A program made the position numbers and the translations under genes. Positions 17,882 through 26,690 of a stretch of 64,000 nucleotides of DNA are shown piece by piece. Within the stretch, counting starts at the first letter, position 1. Each line of letters opens with the position of its first letter. The DNA comes from Nonomuraea sp. NBC_00507 (GTDB lineage: Bacteria; Actinomycetota; Actinomycetes; Streptosporangiales; Streptosporangiaceae): NCBI RefSeq assembly GCF_036013525.1, contig NZ_CP107853.1, positions 9,548,001 through 9,612,000 on the forward strand, written 5' to 3'. The notes below the pieces were generated by a model. That model was not told the DNA's origin. It did no database searches and saw only the letters and a list, made by a program, of their open reading frames with translations.

Positions 17882-17901
17882 GTGGTGCACGAATGCACCA
17901 C
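17882..17901 (-). promoter_or_regulatory. TTCG-capped hairpin in the ribD leader
   Basis: An 8-bp stem GTGGTGCA/TGCACCAC closed by a TTCG tetraloop, between the FMN aptamer and ribD. A second hairpin TCCGGCA-TATC-TGCCGGA lies just upstream (about 17909-17926). They probably form the riboswitch expression platform; no U-tract follows, so translational control or Rho access is likelier than intrinsic termination. Confidence 0.6.
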
Positions 17902-17937
17902 AGAAGGCATCCGGCAGATATGCCGGACACCTCGCGC

Positions 17938-18062
17938 GCTACCTCCCATCCGGACTTTAACCGTCGGTCCCGGAATTTCACCGGGTCAACCGGCCGATGG
18001 CATCGGCCGGGTCGCGGACTATCACCGCCGGTTCGGAGTTTCACCGACCCCGGAGCACGCTA
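17938..18062 (-). promoter_or_regulatory. FMN riboswitch (RFN element)
   Basis: On the minus strand the conserved RFN blocks appear in order: CCGGGGTCGGTGAAACTCCG, ACCGGCGGTGATAGTCCGCG, the variable GGCCGATG/CATCGGCC stem, CCGGTGAAATTCCGG and GACGGTTAAAGTCCGGATGG. The aptamer ends about 110 nt before ribD. FMN binding should reduce expression of ribD-ribE-ribM-ribBA-ribH. Confidence 0.95.
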
Positions 18063-18070
18063 GCTTTCTT

Positions 18071-18099
18071 CCGCTATCAGTGTGCCATGCCCGAAACAA
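18071..18099 (-). promoter_or_regulatory. Putative promoter of the riboflavin operon
   Basis: Minus-strand TTGTTT and TAGCGG hexamers separated by 17 bp, placed so that transcription would begin just before the FMN aptamer. Prediction by eye only. Confidence 0.45.
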
Positions 18100-18139
18100 C
18101 GGACGCGACCACCCCCACCGTTTTAACCAAGCGTCCGCT

Positions 18140-18949
18140 TCAGGCCGCCGTCAGCCGGTGCGCGCGGCGGGCCGCCGGGGAGTAGCGGACCTGGGCGGGG
18201 ACCAGTCCGAGCCCGGTGTGCAGGGTACGCAGCGTCGCGGTCGCCCACAGGTCGCCGACAGGCGTGGCGGGCAGCCCGTACAGTCTCCTCGCCCAGCGCG
18301 GCAGCGTGGCGAAGGCGAGGATCATCAGCGCGGGCACGGCGGGCTTGAGCGGCAGCAGCAGGCGCGGGAGCGGCGCGTTGAGCGACAGGCGCAGCGGATG
18401 GGCGGCCTCGGGTACGAAACGCAGCCCGGGACGCGCGGCCTCGATGTAGTCGTGCAGCTCGGCCACCGAGCCGGGCACGTCCGCGCCGTCCAGCCCGACG
18501 ACCTCGGCGGCCCGCCGCCACTCGTGGACGAAGGCGTCCGCCTCGTCGTCGGTCAGCCGCACGCCCGCCCGCCGGGCGACGGACAGGTAGGAGTCGACCT
18601 CGCCGACGTGCACCCAGCGCAGCGCCTCCGGCTCGTCCAGGCGGAACGTGGTGCCGGTGTCCGGATCGTAGGCGGTCAGCCGGGCGTGGATCTTGCGGAC
18701 CCGGCGGCCCGCCTTTTCGACCTCGGCGCGGGTCCCGTACGTGCGGACGCGGACGAACTCGGTGGTGCGCACGAAGCGCGACCACGCCTCGTTCGGATCC
18801 ATGAGCGCGGAGTTCTGCAGCACTCCGCGCATCGCCCGCGGATGGAGCCCCTGCATGAGCAGAGCCCGGATGCCGCCCACCAGAAGGATGGGCTCCCCCA
18901 TCACCCGCCACGTCACCGAACCAGGGCCGAAGATCCCATGGTCGCCCAT
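18140..18949 (-). CDS. MpaB-family oxygenase (DUF2236)
   Basis: 269-aa helical protein of the DUF2236 / MpaB / latex-clearing-protein superfamily, whose characterised members are haem- or metal-dependent oxygenases. Family landmarks are LLMQGLHPRAMRGV near residue 30, a conserved Arg/His-rich RVRKIHARL segment, WVHVGEVDSYL and the C-terminal GDLWATATLRTLHTGLGL. The substrate is unknown. The ATG has no obvious strong ribosome site. It is transcribed toward the riboflavin leader and lies 50 nt upstream-wise of rpe; likely its own unit. Confidence 0.85.
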   Translation of the reverse strand: MGDHGIFGPGSVTWRVMGEPILLVGGIRALLMQGLHPRAMRGVLQNSALMDPNEAWSRFVRTTEFVRVRTYGTRAEVEKAGRRVRKIHARLTAYDPDTGTTFRLDEPEALRWVHVGEVDSYLSVARRAGVRLTDDEADAFVHEWRRAAEVVGLDGADVPGSVAELHDYIEAARPGLRFVPEAAHPLRLSLNAPLPRLLLPLKPAVPALMILAFATLPRWARRLYGLPATPVGDLWATATLRTLHTGLGLVPAQVRYSPAARRAHRLTAA

Positions 18950-18999
18950 AAGTGGATAGTTACCCAGTTCGGGGATGATGTTAACGAACTGCTACGTTT

Positions 19000-19662
19000 T
19001 CACGCCATGGCGCGGGTGGCGGCGGCACGCAGCGCGTCGATGGCGGCCACCGGGTCGGAGGCGCCGTAGACGGCGCTGCCCGCCACGAACACGTCGGCGC
19101 CCGCCTCGGCGCACCGCCCGATGGTCTCGGCGTCCACTCCCCCGTCCACCTGCAGCCAGATGGCGCCGCCGTGTCGCTGGACGAGCGCCCGCGCGCGGCG
19201 GATCTTCGGCAGCACCACGTCGAGGAACTTCTGCCCGCCGAACCCGGGCTCGACGGTCATCAGCAGCAGCATGTCGATCTCGCCGAACAGATCCTCGTAG
19301 GGCTCGACGGCGGTGGCCGGGTTGAGCGCGAGCCCGGCCCGCGCACCGAGGGAGCGGATCTCGCGCAGCGTGCGGATGGGGGCCCTGGCCGCCTCGGCGT
19401 GGATGGTCACGCTGCCCGCCCCGGCCTCCGCGTACTGCGGCGCCCAGCGGTCGGGATCAGCGATCATGAGATGGCAGTCGAGCGGCGTCGCGGTCGCCTT
19501 GCGCAACGCCTCGACCACGGGCAGCCCGAGGGTGAGGTTGGGCACGAAGTGGTAGTCCATGACGTCGACGTGCAGCCAGTCGGCGTTGGGCACGGCGGCG
19601 GCCTCGTCGGCGAGCCTGGCGAAGTCGGCGGCGAGGATGCTGGGCGAGATCTGTACGGCCAT
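19000..19662 (-). CDS. rpe: Ribulose-phosphate 3-epimerase
   Basis: 220-aa TIM-barrel enzyme interconverting ribulose 5-phosphate and xylulose 5-phosphate. Metal and catalytic residues are in [39 protein letters not shown] and LQVDGGV; the phosphate-binding GSAVYG is at the C-terminus. An rpe gene commonly follows rsmB/fmt in actinobacteria; here a PAP2 gene intervenes. Confidence 0.97.
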   Translation of the reverse strand: MAVQISPSILAADFARLADEAAAVPNADWLHVDVMDYHFVPNLTLGLPVVEALRKATATPLDCHLMIADPDRWAPQYAEAGAGSVTIHAEAARAPIRTLREIRSLGARAGLALNPATAVEPYEDLFGEIDMLLLMTVEPGFGGQKFLDVVLPKIRRARALVQRHGGAIWLQVDGGVDAETIGRCAEAGADVFVAGSAVYGASDPVAAIDALRAAATRAMA

Positions 19663-19675
19663 GATTTGCCACAGT

Positions 19676-20653
19676 CTAGTGAACGGCCTGCGCCTGCCTC
19701 GCCCGGGACATCAGCCCGAGCCTGATGAACACCAGCGGCGCACCCAGCTGCACCCAGAGCCCCAGCACCGCGTATCCGGCGTACGTCACCACGCCGCTCT
19801 GGGGCAGCAGCCGGCTCTGGACGTACCAGATGAGCACGGCCACGGCCGTGCCGAGCAGCCAGCGGGCGGCGCGCAGGCCGAGCGGCCCGCCTGCGTCGAA
19901 CCAGCCCATCCTGTGCATGATCGACGCCCCGGCCAGCGTGCCGAACAGCACACCCGCCATGGTGACAATCGTGGTCGGGCTCTCGGGCGCGATCTGACCC
20001 GCCGAGCGCCAGGCCGCAGGCAGGGACCAGCCGGCGTACGGGGCGTTGGCCAGCGCGGCGGCGCCGATCAGCGCCCCGGAGAGCACGGCTGAGGCCGCCA
20101 CCTGCGCCCAGAGCTCCAGCCCGCGCCACCACGCCGTCAGCGGGCGTTCCAGCTTCAGCACGAGCAGCAGCACGGCCGCGCCGAGCAGCACCCCGGTCAC
20201 CACATCCGAGATGAAGTGCACTCCCAGGTAGACGCGGCTCAGGCAGACCAGCCCCGTGAGCCCGCCCGCCGTCCACCACGCCCACGGCCTTGCCGCGGTC
20301 ACGGCCAGCCGGCCGAGGCCGGCGGTGCCGTTCTGGGCGTGTCCCGACGGCAGCCCGAAGGCCCCTTCGAGGGAGAGCGGGCGCACCCGGCCGTCGATCC
20401 AGTACGGCCGGGGCTGGTGGAGTGCCAGCTTGGCGATCGCGTTGGCCGCCGCGGAGACCATGACCGTGAGGGCGAGCCGCAGCGCCAGCTTGGGATCGAC
20501 GCACCAGTAGAGGACGGGCAGGCACAGCAGGAAGAACGTGTCCGTGCCGAACACGGACACCAGTTCCAGCACCGGCCGCGCCCAGTCCGGCCACTGCTGG
20601 AGCCAGATGATCGGCTCCAGCTCCGCTCGATGAAGGTCGTCCAGAAAGTCCAC
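19676..20653 (-). CDS. PAP2-family membrane phosphatase
   Basis: 325-aa multi-pass membrane protein. The three PAP2 active-site motifs are present: [16 protein letters not shown] and [13 protein letters not shown]. About eight hydrophobic helices follow a short amphipathic N-terminus. Such enzymes dephosphorylate lipid phosphates such as undecaprenyl pyrophosphate or phosphatidate; the substrate cannot be fixed from sequence. The GTG start lies 104 bp after the rsmB stop, so co-transcription with fmt-rsmB is possible. It ends 13 nt before the rpe start. Confidence 0.92.
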   Translation of the reverse strand: MDFLDDLHRAELEPIIWLQQWPDWARPVLELVSVFGTDTFFLLCLPVLYWCVDPKLALRLALTVMVSAAANAIAKLALHQPRPYWIDGRVRPLSLEGAFGLPSGHAQNGTAGLGRLAVTAARPWAWWTAGGLTGLVCLSRVYLGVHFISDVVTGVLLGAAVLLLVLKLERPLTAWWRGLELWAQVAASAVLSGALIGAAALANAPYAGWSLPAAWRSAGQIAPESPTTIVTMAGVLFGTLAGASIMHRMGWFDAGGPLGLRAARWLLGTAVAVLIWYVQSRLLPQSGVVTYAGYAVLGLWVQLGAPLVFIRLGLMSRARQAQAVH

Positions 20654-20720
20654 GGCATCGATCCGACCACATCTGCCCGGGGGAACGGCACATCAACCGG
20701 CTGCCGCGTCCCGGCGGTCG

Positions 20721-20794
20721 TCAGGGCCGCTTGCGGAGCAGGGCCAGGAACATGGCGTCAGGGCCGCTTGCGGAGCATGGCCAGGAACATGGCG
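20721..20794. repeat. 37-bp tandem duplication of the rsmB 3' end
   Basis: 20721-20757 and 20758-20794 are the same 37 bases with one mismatch. The second copy contains the rsmB stop codon and the last coding codons; the first is a non-coding echo just beyond the stop. Confidence 0.95.
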
Positions 20795-22284
20795 TCGGTG
20801 CCGTGCCGGTGCGGCCAGAACTGGGCGTGCGGGCCGTCTCCCAGTCCGTCCACCTCGGACAGGTAGTCCCGGGCGTCGAGCTGCTCGACGTCGTCCCTGC
20901 GCCCGATCACATCCCCCACTACGACCCGGGTCTCGGCCAGGTGCGGTGAGCAGGTGACGTACGCCACGACCCCACCGGGGCGTGCCGCGTCCAGCGCCGC
21001 GCCGAGCAGCCGCCGCTGCAGCCTGCCGAGTTCGGCGATGCCGGACGGGTCGCGCCGCCACCGCGCCTCGGGCCGCCGCCGCAGCGCTCCCAGCCCGGTG
21101 CACGGCGCGTCGAGCATGACCCGGTCGAACACGCCCGGCCGCCACGCTGGCTCCGTCCCGTCCGCCGTCACCACCGACGCGTGCCGGGTGGTCTGCCAGA
21201 CCAGCCGGGCCCGGTGGTATTGCACGTCGGCGGCGAGCAGCCGGGCACCGCCCTGGAACCCGGACGGATCGCCGTGGGTGGCGATGGCGTCGAGCAGCCC
21301 TGCCTTGCCGCCGGGCCCGGCGCACATGTCGAGCCACAGCTCCTCGCCCTCGCGCTCGACCTGCACCCGGGTCAGGGCGAGCGCCACCAGCTGGCTGGCC
21401 TCGTCCTGCACGGCGGCACGCGTCCCGGCCACGGCCTCGATCCGCCCGGGATCGCCTTCGGGCAGGTAGGCGGCGTAGGGGGAGTAGCGCCCCGGGGTGG
21501 CGCCCGCGTCCTGGAGCTCCTTGACCGAGCTGCGCCCGGGCCGTGCGACCAGCGTCACCAGCGGCCGGGCGTTGTCGGCGTCGAGCAGGTCGGCCAGCTC
21601 GCCGTCCCCGCCGAGCGCGTCGCGGAAGGCCGTGACGATCCACCGTGGATGGCCGTAGGAGACGGCGAGGTGGCCGACGGGGTCGACGGCCGGGTCCGGC
21701 GCGACGATGGGCAGCCAGTCCTCGAGCGCCCTGGATGCGATCTTGCGCAGGACGGCGTTGGCGAACTTGGCCGCGCCGGGGCCGACGCGCAAGCGTACGA
21801 GGTCGACGGTGGTGCCGACGGCCGCGTGCGGTGGCACGCGCATGCGCAGGAGCTGGTGGGCGCCGAGCCGCAGGGCGTCGCGTACGTCGGGGTCGGGCGT
21901 GCGGTCGCTGCACAGCTCGATGATCGCGTCGTAGGTGCCGAGGCCGCGCAGCGTCCCGTAGGCGAGCTCGGTGGCCAGCGCGGCGTCACGGCCCTTGATA
22001 CCGCGGTCGCGGAGGAGTCGAGGGAGCAGCAGGTTGGCGTAGGCGTCGCGTTCGTCGACGGCGCGCACAACGTCGAAGGCGGCGTTGCGGGCGGGATCGC
22101 GCGGCGGCCTGCTCGGCCCACGCGAACGTCCTCCGCCACCGCCCGCGCCTCGGCCCGCACCGCCGCCCGCACCTCGGCCGCCGGCCGCACCGCCGCCTGC
22201 GCCTCGGCCGCCGGCCGCATCCCGGCCCGCACCGCCGGCCGCGCCTCTGGTCCTCATAGCGTCAGACTTCCCCGATCGGGTCAC
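20758..22284 (-). CDS. rsmB: 16S rRNA (cytosine-967-C5) methyltransferase
   Basis: 508 aa. A Gly/Ala/Arg-rich, probably disordered N-terminal tail (about 1-60) is followed by a NusB-like RNA-binding domain ([27 protein letters not shown]) and the Rossmann methyltransferase domain. SAM motif I is [15 protein letters not shown]. The two catalytic Cys motifs are DAPCTG and VTCSPH. The GTG start overlaps the fmt stop (GTGA); an ATG 27 nt downstream is possible. The tail length is unusual compared with typical RsmB of about 450 aa. Confidence 0.94.
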   Translation of the reverse strand: MTRSGKSDAMRTRGAAGGAGRDAAGGRGAGGGAAGGRGAGGGAGRGAGGGGGRSRGPSRPPRDPARNAAFDVVRAVDERDAYANLLLPRLLRDRGIKGRDAALATELAYGTLRGLGTYDAIIELCSDRTPDPDVRDALRLGAHQLLRMRVPPHAAVGTTVDLVRLRVGPGAAKFANAVLRKIASRALEDWLPIVAPDPAVDPVGHLAVSYGHPRWIVTAFRDALGGDGELADLLDADNARPLVTLVARPGRSSVKELQDAGATPGRYSPYAAYLPEGDPGRIEAVAGTRAAVQDEASQLVALALTRVQVEREGEELWLDMCAGPGGKAGLLDAIATHGDPSGFQGGARLLAADVQYHRARLVWQTTRHASVVTADGTEPAWRPGVFDRVMLDAPCTGLGALRRRPEARWRRDPSGIAELGRLQRRLLGAALDAARPGGVVAYVTCSPHLAETRVVVGDVIGRRDDVEQLDARDYLSEVDGLGDGPHAQFWPHRHGTDAMFLAMLRKRP

Positions 22285-23207
22285 TCAAAGGTCTCTTTGC
22301 CCTCCGGGCGGACTCCCCGAGCCCACTCCACGGCCCCCATCAGCCGCTTGCCCTGCGGCTGCACCTCACCCAGCCGCACGGCTTCGGTGGCGGTCCCGAC
22401 CAGCACGGTCGTCTTGGTGACGGCGACCTCACCGGGCGCCAGCCGCTCACCGGGAACCGGCACGACCGGGCCCAGCTTGATCCGATGGCCCCTGAACTCG
22501 CTCCACGCGCCGGGGTTGGGTGCGCAGGCCCGGATCAGCCGGTCCACGTGCATGGCGGGCTTGGCCCAGTCCACCCGGGCATCGTCCACGTTGATCTTGG
22601 AAGCGATGGTCACACCGTCCGCCGGCTGCGGCCGTGCCTCCAGGGCGCCGTCCTCGACGCCGTCGAGGGTGGCCGCGAGCAGCCCCGCCCCGGAGACGGA
22701 CAGGCGCTCCAGCAGCGTCCCGCTGGTGTCGGTGGTGCGGATCTCCTCGGTGACGACACCGTAGACGGGCCCGGCGTCCAGCTCCTTGACGATCTGGAAC
22801 GTGGTCGCGCCGGTGATCTCGTCACCGTGCAGGATCGCGTGCTGGACGGGCGCGGCGCCGCGCCAGGCGGGCAGGATCGAGAAGTGCAGGTTGATCCACC
22901 CGTGGCGGGGCACGTCGAGCGCCGACTGCGGCAGCAGCGCCCCGTACGCCACCACCGGGCAGCAGTCGGGCTCCAGCGTGCGCAGCCGGTCGAGGAAGAC
23001 CGGGTCACCGGCCTTCAGCGGGCGCAGCACCTCGATGCCCGCCTCCTCGGCGAGCGCGGCCACCGGCGACGGGTGGACCTTGCGTCCCCGCCCTGACTGT
23101 GCGTCGGGGCGGGTGACGACGGCCACCACCTCATGCCGCGGCGAGTCGATCAAGGTGCGCAGCGACGGCAAGGCCGTCTCCGGTGTGCCCGCGAAGACCA
23201 GACGCAT
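22281..23207 (-). CDS. fmt: Methionyl-tRNA formyltransferase
   Basis: 308-aa enzyme transferring formyl from 10-formyl-THF to initiator Met-tRNA. The N-terminus [16 protein letters not shown] and the catalytic segment [18 protein letters not shown] are canonical (formyl transferase Asn-His pair). The C-terminal OB-like tRNA-binding domain starts near residue 205. It begins 4 nt after def and ends in a GTGA overlap with rsmB, giving the conserved def-fmt-rsmB order. Confidence 0.97.
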   Translation of the reverse strand: MRLVFAGTPETALPSLRTLIDSPRHEVVAVVTRPDAQSGRGRKVHPSPVAALAEEAGIEVLRPLKAGDPVFLDRLRTLEPDCCPVVAYGALLPQSALDVPRHGWINLHFSILPAWRGAAPVQHAILHGDEITGATTFQIVKELDAGPVYGVVTEEIRTTDTSGTLLERLSVSGAGLLAATLDGVEDGALEARPQPADGVTIASKINVDDARVDWAKPAMHVDRLIRACAPNPGAWSEFRGHRIKLGPVVPVPGERLAPGEVAVTKTTVLVGTATEAVRLGEVQPQGKRLMGAVEWARGVRPEGKETFE

Positions 23208-23211
23208 GCTC

Positions 23212-23760
23212 TCAGAGCGCCTTTCCGCCGGTCGCGTGCGGCGAGTATTTGACCACGGGGGCGGACAGGCCGCTCCACTCGGCCTCGCGGACCGCCTTCA
23301 TGGCCAGCTTGCGCTGCTTGGGGTCCATACGGTCGATGAACAGGATGCCGTCGAGGTGGTCGGTCTCGTGCTGGAAGCAGCGGGCCATGAGGTCGGTGCC
23401 CTCCAGCACGACGGGCTCCCCGTGCATGTCGAAGCCCTTGGCGACGGCGCGGATCGCGCGCGGCGTCGGGAACGACAGGCCGGGGAAGGACAGGCAGCCT
23501 TCCTCGCCTTCCTCGTCGAGCTCGGACGACAGGTCGAGGTCGGGGTTGATCAGGTGGCCGAGCTGCTCGTCCACGTAGTAAGTGAACACCCGCAGGCCGA
23601 CGCCGATCTGCGGGGCCGCGAGGCCCGCGCCGGGCGCGTCCATCATCGTGTCGGTGAGGTCTTTGACCAGCTTGCGGAGCTCCTTGTCGAAGTCGACGAC
23701 CGGGGCCGCCGGGGTGCGCAGCACCGGGTCTCCGAACAGCCGGATCGACTGGATCGCCAA
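23212..23760 (-). CDS. def: Peptide deformylase
   Basis: 182-aa metalloprotease removing the N-formyl group from nascent chains. The three motifs are intact: [14 protein letters not shown] (Cys metal ligand) and QHETDHLDG (two His and catalytic Glu). The start is TTG ([15 protein letters not shown]), with GGAG about 9 nt upstream; no better start lies nearby. It forms an operon with fmt and rsmB. Confidence 0.96.
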   Translation of the reverse strand: MAIQSIRLFGDPVLRTPAAPVVDFDKELRKLVKDLTDTMMDAPGAGLAAPQIGVGLRVFTYYVDEQLGHLINPDLDLSSELDEEGEEGCLSFPGLSFPTPRAIRAVAKGFDMHGEPVVLEGTDLMARCFQHETDHLDGILFIDRMDPKQRKLAMKAVREAEWSGLSAPVVKYSPHATGGKAL

Positions 23761-23787
23761 GGGGTCACTCCGTTTCTCGCACGTGGA

Positions 23788-25125
23788 TCAACCCAGTTTA
23801 GTGTGCTCGAGCGACCGGGCCTTCATCGCGGCTTTGCGGGCCGCCTTGACCACCGCCTGATCGTCATGGGCGGCGGCCAGCATGTCGAGCACGGCGATCG
23901 TGTCGGGGTGACCGACCCCGGGCATCGCGGCGACGAGCTTGATCAGGTCCTCTCCCGGCTCCGGCGGGTCGAGCCGGCCCGCGACGGGACCGGACAGGTG
24001 CATGAGGGCGGCCAGGGAGTCGACCGCGATCCACGTGTGATCCTCAGAGCTGAGCGGCGGCGCCTCCAGGTCGCGGATGTGCAGCCAGGAAGCGGCGTAG
24101 CGGCGCGTCATCGGGTGGTCGAGCGCCTGCCTGACCGGCGCCTGGGCCTCCGGGCCCAGCTCCTCCAGGATCGCGCCGACCGCGCCGCGCTGGCCGGCCG
24201 TGCCGGACGCGGCGATCTCGATCAGGTCGCGGGCGGCGGACTCCGGCGGGCGGCGCTCCAGCCAGCCGGCGACGGCGCTCTGCGTGGCCGAGCCCTTGAC
24301 GAGCGCCTCGACCAGCTCGGCCGCCGACAGGTCGGCGAACACCTCCACCTCCTCCGTGGTCGGCGCGTCGTGCCCTTCGCGCAGCAGATCGCGGCGGATG
24401 GCCCAGACCCCGAGAGGGGTGAGCGCGGTGCGGCCCGCGGCGGTCTGCTCGACCAGGCCGCAGTAGGTCAGCAGCGACAGCGCCTCGAGCAGCTCGGCGG
24501 GCAGCGCGGCGGCGATCCTGCGCATCTCGACGGGCCCGGGCGCGCAGGCGACCTCGTGCGATTGCAGGATGCCCCTGGCGAGGTTGGCGGTGGCCACGCC
24601 GGAGCGCACGGAGTAGATCGTGGCGAGCATCTCGGCCAGGTGGCCGTCGACCACGGCCGAGCCGGTCAGGCCCTCATCGGCGCGGTCGAGCACGTCCATG
24701 ACGACGCCGTCCCAGAACTCCAGCATCGCCTCGGCCGTGAGCTGCGTCGACAGCGGCCCGCGGGAGGCCCGGCCGCCGGCGATCCGCAGCAGCCCGGTGT
24801 TGACGGCGACGATCCAGACGAGCCTGAGCCGGACGGCGGGCAGAGCGAGCTCATCGGCGGCGGCCGCCGCGTCGGCCTCGCGGAGATGCCCGTCGGCGCT
24901 CACCTCGCGGGCGCCCGTCCATGTGGTGAGCCTGATGGCGTCGGCCACGAGCGGCACCGTGGGCACCGTCGCGGCCAGCTCGGCGTCGGGGGCCAGCAGG
25001 ACCGGCGGAAAGGTCAGCGCCTCGTGCTCCCCCGCGGTAGGCTCCTCGGCCGGCTGTGGCGGCACAGCGGCCTGCTCATCGATCAGCTTGCGCAGCTCGG
25101 AGAGGTCGAAGACGTTGTTGGCCAC
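23788..25125 (-). CDS. Uncharacterised protein, paralogue of the next gene
   Basis: 445-aa soluble protein not recognised with confidence. It appears mostly helical: a short N-terminal segment (NNVFDLSELRKLIDEQ), a Pro/Glu linker, then helical segments including ALTPLGVWAIRRDLLREG. The C-terminal HEAT-like stretch ends HPDTIAVLDMLAAAHDDQAVVKAARKAAMKARS. The same LTPLGVWALRE and HPDIVEVLELL...VAKAARKAAFKARS blocks occur in the adjacent gene, so the two are paralogues. It resembles the C-terminal region of actinobacterial pRiA4b ORF-3-like proteins (weak recollection). The GTG start lacks a clear ribosome site. It lies between priA and def. Confidence 0.75.
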   Translation of the reverse strand: MANNVFDLSELRKLIDEQAAVPPQPAEEPTAGEHEALTFPPVLLAPDAELAATVPTVPLVADAIRLTTWTGAREVSADGHLREADAAAAADELALPAVRLRLVWIVAVNTGLLRIAGGRASRGPLSTQLTAEAMLEFWDGVVMDVLDRADEGLTGSAVVDGHLAEMLATIYSVRSGVATANLARGILQSHEVACAPGPVEMRRIAAALPAELLEALSLLTYCGLVEQTAAGRTALTPLGVWAIRRDLLREGHDAPTTEEVEVFADLSAAELVEALVKGSATQSAVAGWLERRPPESAARDLIEIAASGTAGQRGAVGAILEELGPEAQAPVRQALDHPMTRRYAASWLHIRDLEAPPLSSEDHTWIAVDSLAALMHLSGPVAGRLDPPEPGEDLIKLVAAMPGVGHPDTIAVLDMLAAAHDDQAVVKAARKAAMKARSLEHTKLG

Positions 25126-25162
25126 TCACGAAACTTACTGCACAGGAGTCACAGGGGCGTAC

Positions 25163-26641
25163 TCAACGGATGGCACGGGAGCGGGCTTTGAACGCGGCCT
25201 TGCGTGCCGCCTTGGCGACCGTGCCGTCGGGGATGGAGCGTCCGAGCAGCTCCAGGACCTCGACGATGTCGGGGTGGTCGACCCGCCACATCTCCTCGAT
25301 CATATGGGCGGGCGGGCCGGAGGCGGCCATGTTCTCGGCGAAGATCTCGGGGTCCTCTTCGGCCGCCGGCATGGCCAGGGCGAGCATGTCGACGCTGACC
25401 CAGAGCAGCTCCTCCTGGGTGAGCTGCGGGGCGGACAGGCCGCGGGCGGCCAGCCAGTGGATGACGTGCGGCCGCAGCTCCTGGTCGTCGAGGTAGTCGC
25501 GGACCTGGGGCTCGGCTTCCGCGCCGAGCCGGTCGACGATGGTGATCGCGATGCCGCGGGCCACAGCGGGCGCGCCGGAGGCGGCGGCCAGCAGCTCGCC
25601 GGCGGCCTCGCCGGCCGTCCTGCCGGTCAGCCAGCGGCTGATGTCGCCCTCGGCGAGCTCGGCGGGCACGCCTTCGAGCAGACTCTCGATGAGGGCGAGC
25701 GCGTCGGCGGCGGCGAGGTCCGGGGCTTCGGGGGCGTCCAGGCCGAGCGACAGGTAGTGCTCGCGCAGTGCCCAGACGGCGAGCGGGGTGAGCTCGGTCT
25801 CGTCGCCCGCGACCTTGATCATGCCGCACCAGGCCAGCCGGTCGAGCACGGCGGCCAGGTCGAGCTCGCCTTCGCCGGCGATCTCGTCGAGGTAGTCGCC
25901 GATCACGGTGACGGGCACGCGCACCTGGAGCCGGTAGAGCATGTCGAACAGATCGTAGAGACCCTCGTCGACCTCGGTGCTGCCGGTGATCTCGCCGCGC
26001 GTGTCGCGGTCGAGGATGCGGGCGACGGCCTCGGCCCATTCGCGCAGCGGCTCGCCGGTGCGCGGCAGCGGCCGCTCCCGCAGCATTGGCACGGTCCTGA
26101 GGGCGGCGAGGAGCTCCTCCGGCGAGGCCAGCCTGGCAGGCGGCAGCGGCGCGCAGCCCGGGCAGTCGCAGGGCGCGTCCAGATCGCCGCCGAGGTCGGG
26201 CAGCTCGCCGGACGGGATGGCGATCGACTGCTCGAGCGACTCCGGGCCGATGGAGCTGAACAGGCTCTTGGCCATGCCGAAGTTGGCGGGATCGGCGAGC
26301 GCCTCGGACATGCGCGGCTCGATGTCGTCGAGCCGCTCGCGCATCCGTGCCGCGAGTTCCTCGGGCACCGTGCCTGCCTCGCTCAGGTAGCCGACGAGGG
26401 TACGGGCGGCGGCGATGGTCTCCGACGCGCTCTCCGGAGGCGTGATGACCTTGCGCGGGTAAATGGATAGCAGCAGCTCGTCGAAGGTTTCCGGAGTGAA
26501 ATCGCCGAGTTCGTTGACGTTGAGGTAGTCGCTGGCGTAGTCGCAGAGCAGGCGGACCTCGTCCGCATCGACCTCGACATTCCGCGCGCGGCCCCAGGCA
26601 CGCAGATCGTCGATGGCCTGGTTCACCCATTCGATCGACAC
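25163..26641 (-). CDS. Uncharacterised protein with CDCPGC motif, paralogue of the previous gene
   Basis: 492 aa, soluble, acidic. The N-terminal part (about 1-130; IEWVNQAIDDLRAWGRARN...) is helical and differs from its paralogue. A CDCPGC motif near residue 160 could bind metal (inference). The C-terminal half shares TELTPLAVWALREHYLSLG and HPDIVEVLELLGRSIPDGTVAKAARKAAFKARS with the neighbouring gene. The start is GTG with no visible Shine-Dalgarno. It lies 49 nt after priA and 37 nt before its paralogue, so priA and both may be co-transcribed. Confidence 0.75.
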   Translation of the reverse strand: MSIEWVNQAIDDLRAWGRARNVEVDADEVRLLCDYASDYLNVNELGDFTPETFDELLLSIYPRKVITPPESASETIAAARTLVGYLSEAGTVPEELAARMRERLDDIEPRMSEALADPANFGMAKSLFSSIGPESLEQSIAIPSGELPDLGGDLDAPCDCPGCAPLPPARLASPEELLAALRTVPMLRERPLPRTGEPLREWAEAVARILDRDTRGEITGSTEVDEGLYDLFDMLYRLQVRVPVTVIGDYLDEIAGEGELDLAAVLDRLAWCGMIKVAGDETELTPLAVWALREHYLSLGLDAPEAPDLAAADALALIESLLEGVPAELAEGDISRWLTGRTAGEAAGELLAAASGAPAVARGIAITIVDRLGAEAEPQVRDYLDDQELRPHVIHWLAARGLSAPQLTQEELLWVSVDMLALAMPAAEEDPEIFAENMAASGPPAHMIEEMWRVDHPDIVEVLELLGRSIPDGTVAKAARKAAFKARSRAIR

Positions 26642-26690
26642 ATGGGCACGCTAACGGCTGGTCTCCAGATGAGCGAATCGGGGAAATGGT

